A DNA stretch of 64,000 nucleotides, taken from NCBI GenBank assembly GCA_015257485.1, contig JABZKC010000001.1, positions 1 through 64,000 of the forward strand. Reading direction: 5' to 3'. Made by a program: the position numbers and the translations under genes. Below, one piece after another: positions 1 to 9,923 of the stretch. Within the stretch, counting starts at the first letter, position 1; every line of letters begins with the position of its first letter. This DNA is from Nanosynbacter sp. (lineage in GTDB: Bacteria > Patescibacteriota > Saccharimonadia > Saccharimonadales > Saccharimonadaceae). The notes under the pieces are model-generated. The model saw only the letters and a list, made by a program, of their open reading frames with translations. It was not told where the DNA came from and searched no databases.

Positions 1-50
1 TAGGCATGCCGCCAGCATTCATCCTGAGCCAGGATCAAACTCTCCATTAA
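1..50 (-). rRNA. rrs: 16S ribosomal RNA, 5' end (partial)
   Basis: The reverse complement of the first 50 bases is the conserved start of bacterial 16S rRNA: GAGTTTGATCCTGGCTCAG followed by the GATGAATGCTGGCGGCATG segment. The mature 5' end should be near 50, because GAGTTTGATC begins at E. coli position 9. The rest of the gene lies outside the window to the left. Too little is present for taxonomic placement. Confidence 0.97.
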
Positions 51-65
51 AGGTCCTAAGACCTT
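49..65 (-). other. hairpin at the 16S 5' boundary
   Basis: AAGGTC-TTAG-GACCTT forms a 6-bp hairpin ending where mature 16S begins. It may be part of the precursor processing structure; that role is inferred from position only. The rest of the leader (66-208) is AT-rich and shows no other clear element. Confidence 0.4.
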
Positions 66-214
66 AAATTTTAAATTTGAAAACTCAAATATATATAAAT
101 TAACTGACGATGATAAAAATAGAAATAAATCTATTTTAATAATTGCACAACTGAATTGTTAAAATTCGTCCCTCATGTTCAATTAGTTTCCCGTTTGCTC
201 ATGAGGATGTATCT

Positions 215-243
215 ATAATAGATGACAAAATAATAAATGTCAA
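215..243 (-). promoter_or_regulatory. rRNA operon promoter
   Basis: On the minus strand TTGACA (238-243), a 17-base spacer and TATTAT (215-220) form a near-consensus sigma70 promoter. Transcription should start near 208, leaving a leader of about 160 nt before 16S. The region upstream (244-362) is T-rich and gene-free. Confidence 0.85.
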
Positions 244-362
244 CACAATTTTGCAAGATTTTTTAAGATTTTTTCATTTTTCAGACAATTTTCCGACAAT
301 TTTCCGCTTTTTCCGTTCTCTCTTCTCGTTTTATCGCTCGATTTCGCCTATTAATACCTCAT

Positions 363-824
363 TTATTTAATCAATAGAAAATTGATTGCAATAGAAATTA
401 ATATACCTAGAATCAATCCGGCCACCACCTCTGGCACCGTATGCCCCTCCACCACGCGTAGATGTGCGATTTTTTCCGCCTCACTTAACTTCAAATTCTT
501 CTCATCAATCAGCTGATTAATAATTTCTCCGTGTTCCCCTACCGAATGGCGGACATTAGTCGCATCATAAATCAAAATCGAAGTCATACAGACCGCCAGT
601 GCAAACACCGTCGAATTAAAACCAGACAAAAAACCAATCGTTCCAGTCACCGCCGAAAAACTCGCTGTATGACCAGACGGCATTCCACCAGATTTCATCA
701 TATAATATAGTACTTCCGAAAATTTCGCCTTGCCACGAGTTTTAATCACAAACACAATTAGTTTGAAAAACTGTGCGATAAACCAGCCACAGATAAATGC
801 TAAAAAAACATAACAGCTTTCCAT
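363..824 (-). CDS. divergent PAP2-family (DUF212) membrane protein
   Basis: A 153-aa membrane protein of the DUF212 / divergent PAP2 family (YuiD-like). Hydrophobic segments lie at about residues 5-27, 60-85 and 128-152. The two family motifs are intact: SGGMPSGHTA at 45-54 and YDATNVRHSVGEH at 86-98, which correspond to the phosphatase-like PSGH and histidine motifs. By homology it may act on a phosphorylated lipid or isoprenoid, but no substrate is established for the family. The start is supported by an extended -10 box ending 6 nt before the ATG, so the message is probably leaderless. It is a single gene upstream of the rRNA promoter and on the same strand. Confidence 0.88.
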   Translation of the reverse strand: MESCYVFLAFICGWFIAQFFKLIVFVIKTRGKAKFSEVLYYMMKSGGMPSGHTASFSAVTGTIGFLSGFNSTVFALAVCMTSILIYDATNVRHSVGEHGEIINQLIDEKNLKLSEAEKIAHLRVVEGHTVPEVVAGLILGILISIAINFLLIK

Positions 825-830
825 ACTCCT

Positions 831-839
831 ATCTTATCA
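831..839 (-). promoter_or_regulatory. extended -10 promoter, leaderless gene
   Basis: TGA-TAAGAT on the minus strand (-10 at 831-836) lies exactly 6 nt before the ATG at 822-824. Transcription would begin at or next to the start codon. The intervening AGGAGT looks like a ribosome site but would abut the ATG, so it is unlikely to work as one. Confidence 0.6.
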
Positions 840-852
840 CACCCAAGGAAAA

Positions 853-883
853 ACAAGAATACCCGAGTTCCGAGTATTCTTGT
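853..883 (-). terminator. terminator downstream of the 168-aa surface protein gene
   Basis: A 10-bp perfect stem (ACAAGAATAC / GTATTCTTGT) is followed on the minus strand by TTTTTCC. It lies about 90 nt past the stop of the gene at 974-1480. Between them, 907-965 holds another long imperfect hairpin that pairs with the 3' end of that gene. Confidence 0.75.
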
Positions 884-973
884 CCAAGATTAGTTATTTT
901 TAAGGTACACTTTCTTCGTTTCACCACTCATTTTGAGAGAAAAAATGAGAATTTATTTTGCGAGAAATAATTA

Positions 974-1480
974 CTATTGTAAGTGGTGAATATTTCGTTT
1001 TCCTTTCTTTTTGATAAATAAGAAGACTAGAAGAAAGCTAATTAATCCCCCTAAAATTGCCAAAATCCACCAAAAATCCTTCAAAGTTTGACCGACCTGA
1101 CCCAACACTGGTACTTCTGAAATTTCCTTTTCATCTAATTCTCCCTCATCCACATCGGTCGCCTCAAGCTCACCTTCTGGCACCTCACCCTCTAAAACCT
1201 CTCCTTCAGAAGTTAAATTTTTCGTATTTCCACCATCAGAATTTTTGCCATCAGAATTTTCATTCCCCATCATATTTTCACTACCATCCACCCCAGAATC
1301 CTGCTCAGATTTTTCTTTTACAATCCCCGAAAGCACGATATTTCTATCAGCTAATTCAGTTTTTCTCAATGTCGCAAAAACTGCCGAGTTCGCCCCAAAC
1401 CCCAGCCCAAGCGTCAATATGCTGAAACCTAAAATTCCTAGTACTGTCTTTTTTATTTTCTTTGTTTGCTGATTTTTCAT
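974..1480 (-). CDS. hypothetical single-span surface protein
   Basis: A 168-aa protein of no recognised family. It has a basic start and hydrophobic segment at about 12-35 (signal peptide or anchor), a long acidic low-complexity middle rich in Glu, Gly and Ser (55-125), a second hydrophobic segment at about 138-157, and a basic tail (KKKGKR). The architecture resembles a Gram-positive cell-surface protein, but there is no LPxTG sortase motif. GAGG lies just before the ATG as a ribosome site. A candidate promoter TTGTGA-17-TATGGT lies upstream, and a paired 14-base repeat shared with comM sits about 113 nt before the start. Confidence 0.7.
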   Translation of the reverse strand: MKNQQTKKIKKTVLGILGFSILTLGLGFGANSAVFATLRKTELADRNIVLSGIVKEKSEQDSGVDGSENMMGNENSDGKNSDGGNTKNLTSEGEVLEGEVPEGELEATDVDEGELDEKEISEVPVLGQVGQTLKDFWWILAILGGLISFLLVFLFIKKKGKRNIHHLQ

Positions 1481-1592
1481 ATTACCTCACTGTTTTATTT
1501 ACCTGCACCATAGCGAAAAATCTCAAAAATCACAACCATAAGCATTTTTAAAAATAATTTAACAGAGGTAAAATCCCCCAAAATTTTTTTAG

Positions 1593-1627
1593 CATAAGCA
1601 AGTTATCAATTGTCATAAGCAAGTTAT
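1593..1627. repeat. paired 14-base repeat, copy pair 1
   Basis: CATAAGCAAGTTAT occurs at 1593-1606 and again at 1614-1627 (21-base period). The same pair recurs at 12762-12795. It lies in the intergenic space between the gyrA terminator and the 168-aa gene. A partial copy (CATAAGCA) lies closer to that gene, near 1537. It could be an operator; the function is unknown. Confidence 0.8.
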
Positions 1628-1720
1628 GCCTAATAAAAATCCCACAAGACACCCGACAAAATACCAGCCAGAATTCCTCCAAAACCCCACCACCCACTAA
1701 AACCACTGCTAACCCCACAA

Positions 1721-1743
1721 AAAAGTACGCTAGACGCGTACTT
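1721..1743 (-). terminator. gyrA terminator
   Basis: A 9-bp perfect stem AAAGTACGC / GCGTACTTT with a TAGAC loop, followed on the minus strand by a T tract. It lies 17 nt past the gyrA stop and ends the gyrB-gyrA transcript. Confidence 0.88.
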
Positions 1744-1759
1744 TTTCCTAAAAACCTAA

Positions 1760-4387
1760 TTATTCATTAGTTTCTTCTTCTTTTTCTTCTGGTAAAACGA
1801 TACCGATTGAAGCCACCGTGTCACCTTCTACCATCCGCATGATGCGTACACCTTGCGTAGCACGACCGAGGGTTGGAATGTCTTTCACCGCCACACGAAT
1901 CGCCTGACCATTTGAAGACATCATAATCACCTCGCTCGCCTCTGGATCTAAGGTATGCACCGCCACGATTGGACCAGTCTTCGCCGTCACTGCTGCCACC
2001 TTGATACCCACACCACCACGCTTATGAGTTGGGAAATTGGCTACCAGCGTAGATTTACCGTAACCATTGGCGGAAACTGCGATCAATTTCTGCTTTGGAT
2101 CAGTCACGATATCCATACCTACCACTTCATCTTTCGGACGGAGACGCATCCCACGCACACCCATTGCCGAACGACCCATCGCACGCACATCGGCTTCATT
2201 AAAGCGGATTGCTTGACCAGCTGAGGTAGAAATAATGATATCATTCTTCCCTGTAGTTGGCTTCACCCACTTCAGTTCATCTCCTGGATCCAATTTAATC
2301 GTAATTAGACCATTCGAGCGCACATTCGCGTAATTTTTCATCGCGGTCTTCTTGATTGTACCGTTCTTAGTCGCCATAAAGAGGTATTCATCTGCCTCGT
2401 CATCACTCTTATCATCCGACTGCTGATTATCTTCGTTATATTTAATAATCTCCGTAATCTTTTCGTCTGGATGCATGTTCAAAAGATTCACCGCTGCCGT
2501 ACCCTTAGCCGTCAAAGAAGCCTGTGGCACTTCGTAAGCCTTCATCTTAAACATACGACCCTGTGAGGTGAAGATATAGAGGAAATCATGTGAATTCGTC
2601 GTCAAAATCTGCGAAATTACATCTTCTTCCTTCGTAGTCATGCCCCTCTTTCCCTTACCACCACGGTTTTGGCGGCGGAAATCAGTCTGCGATACGCGTT
2701 TAATGTAATTCTCTGCCGTGAGCAAGATCACACTTTCTTCTTCTGGAATCAATTCTTCTTCCGAGAATTTACCAAGTTCATGATTGAAAATCTTCGAACG
2801 ACGCTTGTCGCCGTATTTTTCTTTCATGGCTAGAAGTTCTTCTTTCACCACGTTCAAAATCTTCGCTTCATCTGCCAAAATCTCTTCATATTTCGCGATC
2901 AAAGCCATCAGTTCTTGCAATTCCGCCTCAATTTTATCGCGTTCCAAGCCCTGCAAACGACGTAATTGCATTGCCAAGATTGCCGCAGCCTGAATTTCCG
3001 AGAGGCCAAAACGCTCCATCAAACGCTTATCAGCATCATCATACGATTCACGAATCGTTTTAATCACTTCATCAATGTTATCCAGGGCAATTTTCAAACC
3101 TTCAAGAATATGGGCGCGTTCCTTAGCCTTACGTAAATCGAACTCCGTACGGCGACGAATCACTTTTTGACGGTGCTTAACAAATTCCGCCAAAATTTCC
3201 TTCAAACCCATAATGCGTGGCTGGATTCCGTTCACCAAGGCCAGCACATTATAATGGAAATTAGTCTGCAAATCCGTCATCTTATAGAGCTGATTCAAAA
3301 TCTTCTTTGGATAAGCATCCTTCTTTAGTTCCACTACCACGCGAATCTTACCGCGTGCCGATTCATCACGTGCATCCGCAATGTGAGTCAATTTTTTATC
3401 CAAAACCAGCTGACGAACCTTCTCAATGAAGCCTTCCTTACTCATACCGTAAGGCACCTCGGTAACCACAATATTAAAGCGGCCATTCTTGCGCTCTTCA
3501 ATATTAGCTACCGCACGAATCGTCACCGAGCCCTTACCAGTCGCATAAGCCTGCTTCATCGGTGCACCACCATAAACTTCCGCCCCTGTTGGAAAATCTG
3601 GACCCTTCACATGCTTCATTAAATCTTCCAGACTTGCCTCTGGGTTTTCAATCAAAGCCACCGTAGCGTCCACTACTTCACCGAGGTTATGTGGTGGAAT
3701 ATTGGTTGCCATACCAACCGCAATACCCATTTGACCGTTCAAAAGAATATTTGGCAAAGCTGCTGGCAAAACCACCGGCTCTTTCTCTGTACCGTCGAAG
3801 TTATCACGAAAATCTACGGTTTCCTTCTCGATATCGGCAAGAAGCTCAGCCCCCACCTTATCCATTCTGGCCTCTGTATAACGCGAAGCCGCCGGATCAT
3901 CACCGTCCATCGAACCGAAGTTACCCTGACCTTCTACCAAGGTGTAGCGCATCTTCCAAGGTTGCGCCAAGTTTACCATTGCATCGTAAATCGAAGAGTC
4001 ACCGTGTGGGTGATATTTACCCATTACTTCACCAACGATACGTGCTGACTTCACTGTAGCATGTGGTGCGCGCCAACCATTTTTATACATTGCATAAAGA
4101 ATACGGCGATGCACCGGCTTCAGGCCGTCACGCACATCTGGTAAGGCACGATCAATAATCACCGACATTGAATAACGCAGGAAGGAATCCTCCATCACGT
4201 TCTCGACCGTCAATTCCTCGACCCCATCTACGGCACGGTGCGCGGTTAATCCGCCCAGATGAGCATCTTCCATCTCTTCTGCAGCTTCTTCAATCATTCC
4301 TTCTGCGACATTTTCTGCCGCATTCATCTCAGCATTGATTTTTTCATCATTTGGCTCTTGTGGAACTTTTTTATCGTTTTTCGTCAT
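1760..4387 (-). CDS. gyrA: DNA gyrase subunit A
   Basis: Subunit A of DNA gyrase cuts and rejoins DNA to introduce negative supercoils, as an A2B2 tetramer with GyrB. The 875-aa length is typical. The core begins at about residue 55 after an acidic N-terminal extension. The active-site tyrosine lies in AASRYTEAR (about 168), and the quinolone-resistance region [13 protein letters not shown] is of wild-type form (Ser and Asp present). The C-terminal beta-pinwheel carries a GyrA box written QNRGGKG instead of QRRGGKG. The start follows AAGGA and lies 14 nt after gyrB, so the two are co-transcribed. A strong terminator follows. Confidence 0.98.
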   Translation of the reverse strand: MTKNDKKVPQEPNDEKINAEMNAAENVAEGMIEEAAEEMEDAHLGGLTAHRAVDGVEELTVENVMEDSFLRYSMSVIIDRALPDVRDGLKPVHRRILYAMYKNGWRAPHATVKSARIVGEVMGKYHPHGDSSIYDAMVNLAQPWKMRYTLVEGQGNFGSMDGDDPAASRYTEARMDKVGAELLADIEKETVDFRDNFDGTEKEPVVLPAALPNILLNGQMGIAVGMATNIPPHNLGEVVDATVALIENPEASLEDLMKHVKGPDFPTGAEVYGGAPMKQAYATGKGSVTIRAVANIEERKNGRFNIVVTEVPYGMSKEGFIEKVRQLVLDKKLTHIADARDESARGKIRVVVELKKDAYPKKILNQLYKMTDLQTNFHYNVLALVNGIQPRIMGLKEILAEFVKHRQKVIRRRTEFDLRKAKERAHILEGLKIALDNIDEVIKTIRESYDDADKRLMERFGLSEIQAAAILAMQLRRLQGLERDKIEAELQELMALIAKYEEILADEAKILNVVKEELLAMKEKYGDKRRSKIFNHELGKFSEEELIPEEESVILLTAENYIKRVSQTDFRRQNRGGKGKRGMTTKEEDVISQILTTNSHDFLYIFTSQGRMFKMKAYEVPQASLTAKGTAAVNLLNMHPDEKITEIIKYNEDNQQSDDKSDDEADEYLFMATKNGTIKKTAMKNYANVRSNGLITIKLDPGDELKWVKPTTGKNDIIISTSAGQAIRFNEADVRAMGRSAMGVRGMRLRPKDEVVGMDIVTDPKQKLIAVSANGYGKSTLVANFPTHKRGGVGIKVAAVTAKTGPIVAVHTLDPEASEVIMMSSNGQAIRVAVKDIPTLGRATQGVRIMRMVEGDTVASIGIVLPEEKEEETNE

Positions 4388-4401
4388 TTCTCATCCTTTC
4401 C

Positions 4402-6390
4402 TTAGAAGTCCAAATCATCAATATTAACTGAGGCAGCACGTGACTGAATAAAGTTTTTACGTAGTTCAACTTCCGTACCCATCAATTTCGTAAAAATCGC
4501 ATCCGCTTTTTCTGCATCTTCGATGTTCACTCGAATCAAAACACGATTCTCTGGGTTCATCGTGGTATCCCAAAGCTGCTGTGCATTCATTTCACCAAGA
4601 CCCTTAAAGCGCTGTTGTGCCGTATAGCCAGCCTGCTTAAAGCGTTCATCTTCTGGATTAATCTTCAAACCTTCCTTCACACGCTCTTCGATGCGCTGAG
4701 TCAATTTCTCTTCCAAGGCTGCTTCATCGTAAATATAATCAATTTTACGGTTCGCGCCCGTACCCTTAATCAAGCCAAATAGTGGTGGTTTCGCCAAATA
4801 GACGTGTCCACCTTTCACCACCTCTGGCATATAACGGAAGAAGAAAGTCAGAAGCAGCGTCGAAATATGCGCACCGTCCACATCGGCATCGGTCATGAAT
4901 ACAATCTTAAAATAACGTAGCCCAGAAATATCGAACTGATCACCAATTCCTACGCCTAGAGCCTTAATCAAAGACACCAGCTCCGCGTTCGCATACATCT
5001 TATCTAATCTCGCGCGCTCGGTATTCAACACCTTACCACGAAGCGGCAAGATCGCCTGAATCTTCGAGTTACGACCTTCCTTAGCCGAACCTGCGGCCGA
5101 GTTACCCTCTACAATGAAGAGTTCACACTCTGAACGGTCCCTAGAAGAACAGTCTGCCAATTTCGAAGGTAAATTCAAACCTTCAAAAGCACCCTTACGA
5201 ATCACGTTATCACGCGCTGCTCTTGCCGCCTTGCGCGCACGCGCCGCCAAGGTCGCCTTACCGACAATCTTCTTCGCAATTGCAGGATTTTCTTCGAGGA
5301 AATAGCCGAAATATTCGCTCATTACCTTATCGACATAGCCACGCACCTCTGGGTTGCCCAATTTATTCTTGGTCTGACCTTCGAATTCTGGGTTTGGCAA
5401 TTTCACCGAAACCACCGCTGTCAAACCTTCACGAATATCATCACCGGTTAGGTTATCTTCTTTCTCTTTCAATAAATTATTCTTGCGTGCATAATCATTT
5501 AACACACGGTTCAAAGCCGTACGAAAACCCACCACATGTGAGCCACCTTCAGGGGTCAAAACGTTGTTAGCAAATGGCTTCATGGTTTCTGCATAAGTGT
5601 CATTGTACTGAACGGCAATTTCCACTTCCGAATCTTCAATCTGTTTATCAACATAGAAAATCGTATCCGAAAGCACCTCCTTACCGTTATTTAGACGCTT
5701 TACGTAGCTCTTAATCCCACCTTCGAAGTAGAAGGCTTCCTTCGCACCCGTACGTTCATCAAAGACCGAAATTAAAATTCCCTTAGTGAGGTAGGCCTGG
5801 TGTCTCGCGTAATGTGACACCCAGTTGTAATCAAAAGTCGTAGTTTCCTTAAAAATGGTTGGATCTGGATAGAAAACAATGCAAGTTCCCTGCTTCGTAG
5901 TACCACCCTCAATTTTCAAAGGTGCTATGGTTTTACCCGTTTCAAATTCGATGTGATGGACTTTTTTCTCACGATAAACTTCGGCAATCATCTTGGTTGA
6001 AAGTGCGTTCACAACAGAGGAACCCACCCCGTGGAGACCAGATGAAACCTTATAACCACCGCCACCGAACTTACCACCGGCGTGTAGCACCGTCAAAACG
6101 GTTTCCAGTGTCGATTTATGAGTCTTTGGGTGAAGATCGACCGGAATACCACGTCCGTTATCTTCCACTTTTACACCCCCGTCAGCCAGCAATGTAATTT
6201 CGACTTTATTTGCGTAACCCGCAATTGCTTCATCGATCGAGTTATCCGCAATCTCTTTAATTAAATGATGCAAACCATCGTAACCGGTCGAACCGATATA
6301 CATACCTGGACGCACACGAACAGGTTCAAGCCCCTCTAGAACTTGAATTTCTGAGCTGTCGTATTCTTCAACTTTTTGTTTTCCAGCCAT
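4402..6390 (-). CDS. gyrB: DNA gyrase subunit B
   Basis: The ATPase subunit of DNA gyrase. The GHKL ATP site is visible (EIADNSIDEA, DNGRGIPVDLH, GLHGVGSSVVNALS), followed by the transducer domain and the TOPRIM domain with DADVDG. The TOPRIM glutamate motif, usually EGDSAGGSA, here reads EGNSAAGSA; the catalytic Glu is kept but the next conserved Asp is Asn. The ATG at 6390 is preferred to the TTG at 6393, because GAGGT lies 9 nt before it. It is the first gene of the gyrB-gyrA operon and has a consensus promoter and a leader of about 110 nt. Confidence 0.97.
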   Translation of the reverse strand: MAGKQKVEEYDSSEIQVLEGLEPVRVRPGMYIGSTGYDGLHHLIKEIADNSIDEAIAGYANKVEITLLADGGVKVEDNGRGIPVDLHPKTHKSTLETVLTVLHAGGKFGGGGYKVSSGLHGVGSSVVNALSTKMIAEVYREKKVHHIEFETGKTIAPLKIEGGTTKQGTCIVFYPDPTIFKETTTFDYNWVSHYARHQAYLTKGILISVFDERTGAKEAFYFEGGIKSYVKRLNNGKEVLSDTIFYVDKQIEDSEVEIAVQYNDTYAETMKPFANNVLTPEGGSHVVGFRTALNRVLNDYARKNNLLKEKEDNLTGDDIREGLTAVVSVKLPNPEFEGQTKNKLGNPEVRGYVDKVMSEYFGYFLEENPAIAKKIVGKATLAARARKAARAARDNVIRKGAFEGLNLPSKLADCSSRDRSECELFIVEGNSAAGSAKEGRNSKIQAILPLRGKVLNTERARLDKMYANAELVSLIKALGVGIGDQFDISGLRYFKIVFMTDADVDGAHISTLLLTFFFRYMPEVVKGGHVYLAKPPLFGLIKGTGANRKIDYIYDEAALEEKLTQRIEERVKEGLKINPEDERFKQAGYTAQQRFKGLGEMNAQQLWDTTMNPENRVLIRVNIEDAEKADAIFTKLMGTEVELRKNFIQSRAASVNIDDLDF

Positions 6391-6508
6391 CAAGAAAATA
6401 CCTCTTTTAAGTTAACTTGATACCTCTCTGGCTCACCACCCACGCCTTTCCAAATGATTCTTTTTGAATCTTTTTCCAGTCGTTTTAACCTCACTTGATA
6501 TCTACTTT

Positions 6509-6537
6509 AGTGTAACCATTTTTGGTTTAGCTGTCAA
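6509..6537 (-). promoter_or_regulatory. gyrB promoter
   Basis: TTGACA (6532-6537), a 17-base spacer and TACACT (6509-6514) on the minus strand. The leader to the gyrB ATG is about 110 nt and holds two similar TATCAAGT-containing stretches (near 6494 and 6417). That could reflect regulation by supercoiling or leader structure, but nothing in the sequence proves it. Confidence 0.75.
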
Positions 6538-6670
6538 GGTAAAATGGCGATATTTCGCGTTCTAAGCCGTTTTAAGGCCCTTGTTTCAATTTTTTGGGTA
6601 CTTATAGCCTTTTAAGCTATTCTCACAACTTTCGCTTCACTAGCCTTAATATGTTTCACTAGCTTTAATA

Positions 6671-9600
6671 TTAGCGAATTTTTACCACCGTACCGTCTTT
6701 TAGACGCCCATCTTCCTGGTTCGCCTCAGATACAGCCTCCATCGGCACGTTTACCACCTCTGGCTCCGCAGCCGCAGCACTCTTTCCCGCCATCAAATCA
6801 TCTAGCTCAGCATTAATATCATCCAAGGTGAATTCCGCACGGCCTTCCTTACTAGCCCCTGCGTCAGGCCCCTCAGATTCACCCCTTCCAGCCACCGCCT
6901 CAGCTATATCACTAGCCGTCCTCTCGGCCTTTTTCTCATTCCCTTCCTCGGCTTTCATTTTCTCCAAAAATTCTGCCATCTCTGGACTTCCCGCCTTTGC
7001 CTCGCTGGCCGGCACTTTCTTCACCCCTAATGGAATACCCTTTTCGTCTCGATCAAAATTATCTAAACCAAGCGCCGCATCCATCGCGCCATCCCAAGGC
7101 TCATTGCTCGCAAAATTCCCATTTTCAATATTTGCTCGCCCTTCATCGCCATCACTAACCCTCAAGCGATCCTCGATCTCCTTTTCCACCTCTTCCCCTG
7201 GACGGCCGTATTTCTTCGCTGAATAATCTTTTAGAGCGGCAAAAATATTACGGTCTTCCTTACCTCTTGGCGGCAACAATCTCATCGTAAATGGCGCTGA
7301 TGGCATACCGTGCATCAAAACCGTCGCAATTGCGTGATGGTTTGGTTGCTTATGCAAATCTTCCGCCTTAAAAGTCGGCGTAAAGACTTTTTCCATCATT
7401 TCCGCATCTGTTACGCCCAGACGACCCGCAATAATCGTACCTACGTTACCCAGTACACCTTCACGAATCTTATCTGTTAGCTGCGTCATGAACTGGTTCG
7501 CCACAATCAAATTCAAACGGAACTTACGAGCTTCCGACAAAATCGATTCAAAAGATTCTGTCGAGAAGTTCTGAAACTCATCCACGAATAAACAAAAATC
7601 CTTACGTTCATGCTCTGGCGTATCTACCCTCGACATCGCCGCCGTCTGGAATTTCATCACGAAAATCATGCCCAGAAGCTTCGAGTTTAGCTCCCCTAAT
7701 TTACCCTTAGAGAGATTCACCAGCAGAATTTTCTGTTGATCCATAATTTCGCGAATATTAAAGCCCGATTTAGTCTGGCCTAACACTCGTTTCATCATCG
7801 TATTTTGCTTAAATGGGCTCCATTTTGAAGCAAACCAAGTCACCACTTCACCGGCATCATTCGATTTCTGAGAAGCCGGAAATTCTTTCGTCCAATAATC
7901 AAAGAGGTCGCGATCTGTTACATATTTCAACTTATCTGCCACTAAATCTGGATTGATAAATGGACTCGGAATATCCAGAAAAGTCGCTCCCCTCGGATCA
8001 CTCATCAAAAGCAGGGCGGCATTTCTGAACATCTGCTCACCGCGTGGACCAAAAATACCCGTGTGTCCAGGGTCATACAGCGAATAGAGCATATTAATCC
8101 CCTCTTGCACGATAAAATCTTTCTGTTCCGTAGTGGCAAATTCCAACATATTCATGCCAATTGGAAAATCTGTATCTGATGGATCGAAGTAAATCACATC
8201 ATCAATACGATTTTCTGGTACCATCGAAAGCAACTCCTCCGTCACGTCACCGTGCGGATCAATAAAACAGAAGCCCCTACCTGCCAACATATCTTGATAG
8301 GCCAAATTCTTCAAAAGTACCGACTTACCCATACCAGATGCACCGATAATATAAGTATGGCGCCTACGGTCATCTTCACCTAGCTTAATCATCTTTGTGT
8401 TACCACGATATTCGTTAACACCCAGTTCCAGACCCTCTTCCACCAGTACGGTTGGCGCATCTACCTGTTTCGTCATCTGTCTCTCTACCCCCGATGATGG
8501 AATTGCCGCCTCAGATGGCAAATGAAAAATCGAAGCGAGTTCCTGTGTGTTCAAAATCATCCCCTTTTTCTTGGTTGGGAAAAAGCGAAAAATATAATTC
8601 GTCACCAAAGTATCCATTTTTTTCGCCATATCGTATTTGAAACCGTTCATGGTTGGCGAATCCAACTGCGAAAATGCCGCCACCACGCCACCAACCAAGG
8701 CCTCACTACGTTCATGACTACTAGAATGTGCTACCACACGAATCAAACATTCAAAAACCGGATACTTGGTTTTATTTTCAATCATTTGGGCTTCATCGAG
8801 CTTCGCCTGCGACACTTCCTTCGTCGTTTCCTTACCTTTATCGTATTCATGTAGCTCCGGCACTTCAAATGGTGCACGAATAACGTCCATGATTAAATTT
8901 AGTACTCGGCCCTGTCCGAAGAATCCGCCACGCGACTTAACTTTTTTACCCTCTCGTAAATTTTTTATAATTTCTTCAACTTTTTTTCGCCAACCATCCC
9001 CCACTGGACGAAACATTAGTTGTAACCCCAGTCCTTCACCTTTTTTCGCTTTCGCAAAGGCATTCAAAATCGCCAGCTGCGCATCCCATTTCGATTCTGA
9101 AAATATCTGGATTGGATAATATTCTTCTTTCTTAAAAATCAGCTCCCCACCCGCCACATTACGGCTATCATCATCCTCTTTCGCTTCGTCACCGAGCCCT
9201 GCATTCGAGAAGATATTTTCCACCTCTGCTTCCTCTAAGCGCGCCGTTGGATAAGAAGATTGAATCGCCTGCTTCACAATTTCCGTAGTCACTGCTGGCA
9301 CCACGGCATAATACTTCACTAAACCGTCGACCACTACCATTTCGAATGAAAAATATTTCTGACCGTATAATTTTGTATTAAAACTCTCTTTTTTCAACGT
9401 CGAAGCAATGATTGAATACATAATTGTCGACTGCGAAATCGCCTCTTCATTCACATCACGTTCATCTCTTCCGCCACCCTGAATATCATCAGTAGCAGGA
9501 GGTAAATGAATCAAAAGTGGAATTAATTTTAGTGAACGCTCATATTCCTTCGCCTTACGTTTTTTAGCCAAAATTTTCACCCCCACAAAGAGGGCCGCCA

Positions 9601-9808
9601 CTAGAATTAGGATAAAAATTTGTACACCAATTATAATGTTATTCGAGAAAATTTTGGAGAAATCCGCCCCCTGCTTTGGCGTAAAAATTGAACTATTTTT
9701 TTGTTCATTTTGCGCATTTTTTGGGGCGGCACTTGCCGCACCAGAATCCGCCGACGCTCCCGTCGTATTCTTTCGCATAATGATATTTTCCACCGGATTT
9801 TCGCTCAT
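6671..9808 (-). CDS. VirD4/HerA-like membrane-anchored DNA-translocase ATPase
   Basis: A 1045-aa protein with a Ser/Ala/Asn-rich start, one membrane segment at about 57-80, a mixed domain (100-480), then an AAA-type motor. Walker A is GASGMGKS (about 489-496), followed by FIDPHGDVTEEL. Walker B is FCLFVDEFQ (about 738-746), followed by a TraM-recognition-like stretch (IVANQFMTQL, GTIIAGRLG). The last 150 residues are acidic, low-complexity and probably disordered. This is the architecture of type IV secretion coupling proteins and HerA/TraD-like ATPases, which pump DNA or couple substrates to a secretion channel. No relaxase or VirB4 is nearby, so DNA uptake or segregation is as possible as conjugation. 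It is transcribed with or just after the 263-aa gene. Confidence 0.8.
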   Translation of the reverse strand: MSENPVENIIMRKNTTGASADSGAASAAPKNAQNEQKNSSIFTPKQGADFSKIFSNNIIIGVQIFILILVAALFVGVKILAKKRKAKEYERSLKLIPLLIHLPPATDDIQGGGRDERDVNEEAISQSTIMYSIIASTLKKESFNTKLYGQKYFSFEMVVVDGLVKYYAVVPAVTTEIVKQAIQSSYPTARLEEAEVENIFSNAGLGDEAKEDDDSRNVAGGELIFKKEEYYPIQIFSESKWDAQLAILNAFAKAKKGEGLGLQLMFRPVGDGWRKKVEEIIKNLREGKKVKSRGGFFGQGRVLNLIMDVIRAPFEVPELHEYDKGKETTKEVSQAKLDEAQMIENKTKYPVFECLIRVVAHSSSHERSEALVGGVVAAFSQLDSPTMNGFKYDMAKKMDTLVTNYIFRFFPTKKKGMILNTQELASIFHLPSEAAIPSSGVERQMTKQVDAPTVLVEEGLELGVNEYRGNTKMIKLGEDDRRRHTYIIGASGMGKSVLLKNLAYQDMLAGRGFCFIDPHGDVTEELLSMVPENRIDDVIYFDPSDTDFPIGMNMLEFATTEQKDFIVQEGINMLYSLYDPGHTGIFGPRGEQMFRNAALLLMSDPRGATFLDIPSPFINPDLVADKLKYVTDRDLFDYWTKEFPASQKSNDAGEVVTWFASKWSPFKQNTMMKRVLGQTKSGFNIREIMDQQKILLVNLSKGKLGELNSKLLGMIFVMKFQTAAMSRVDTPEHERKDFCLFVDEFQNFSTESFESILSEARKFRLNLIVANQFMTQLTDKIREGVLGNVGTIIAGRLGVTDAEMMEKVFTPTFKAEDLHKQPNHHAIATVLMHGMPSAPFTMRLLPPRGKEDRNIFAALKDYSAKKYGRPGEEVEKEIEDRLRVSDGDEGRANIENGNFASNEPWDGAMDAALGLDNFDRDEKGIPLGVKKVPASEAKAGSPEMAEFLEKMKAEEGNEKKAERTASDIAEAVAGRGESEGPDAGASKEGRAEFTLDDINAELDDLMAGKSAAAAEPEVVNVPMEAVSEANQEDGRLKDGTVVKIR

Positions 9809-9923
9809 TTTTGTCTCTTCTTTTATCTTGTTTAGCTATGTCTTATTTTCTTAATTTATCTTCTTTTTCCCTAAACTCTTTTCAGGCTAGCCTTTTTCTT
9901 TCCTATTTTCCTCTGATCTTCGT

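Noticed and set aside
1057..1472. Plus-strand open frames opposite the 168-aa surface-protein gene.
   Set aside because: They are Pro/His/Phe-rich shadows of the minus-strand acidic repeats, with no promoter or ribosome site.
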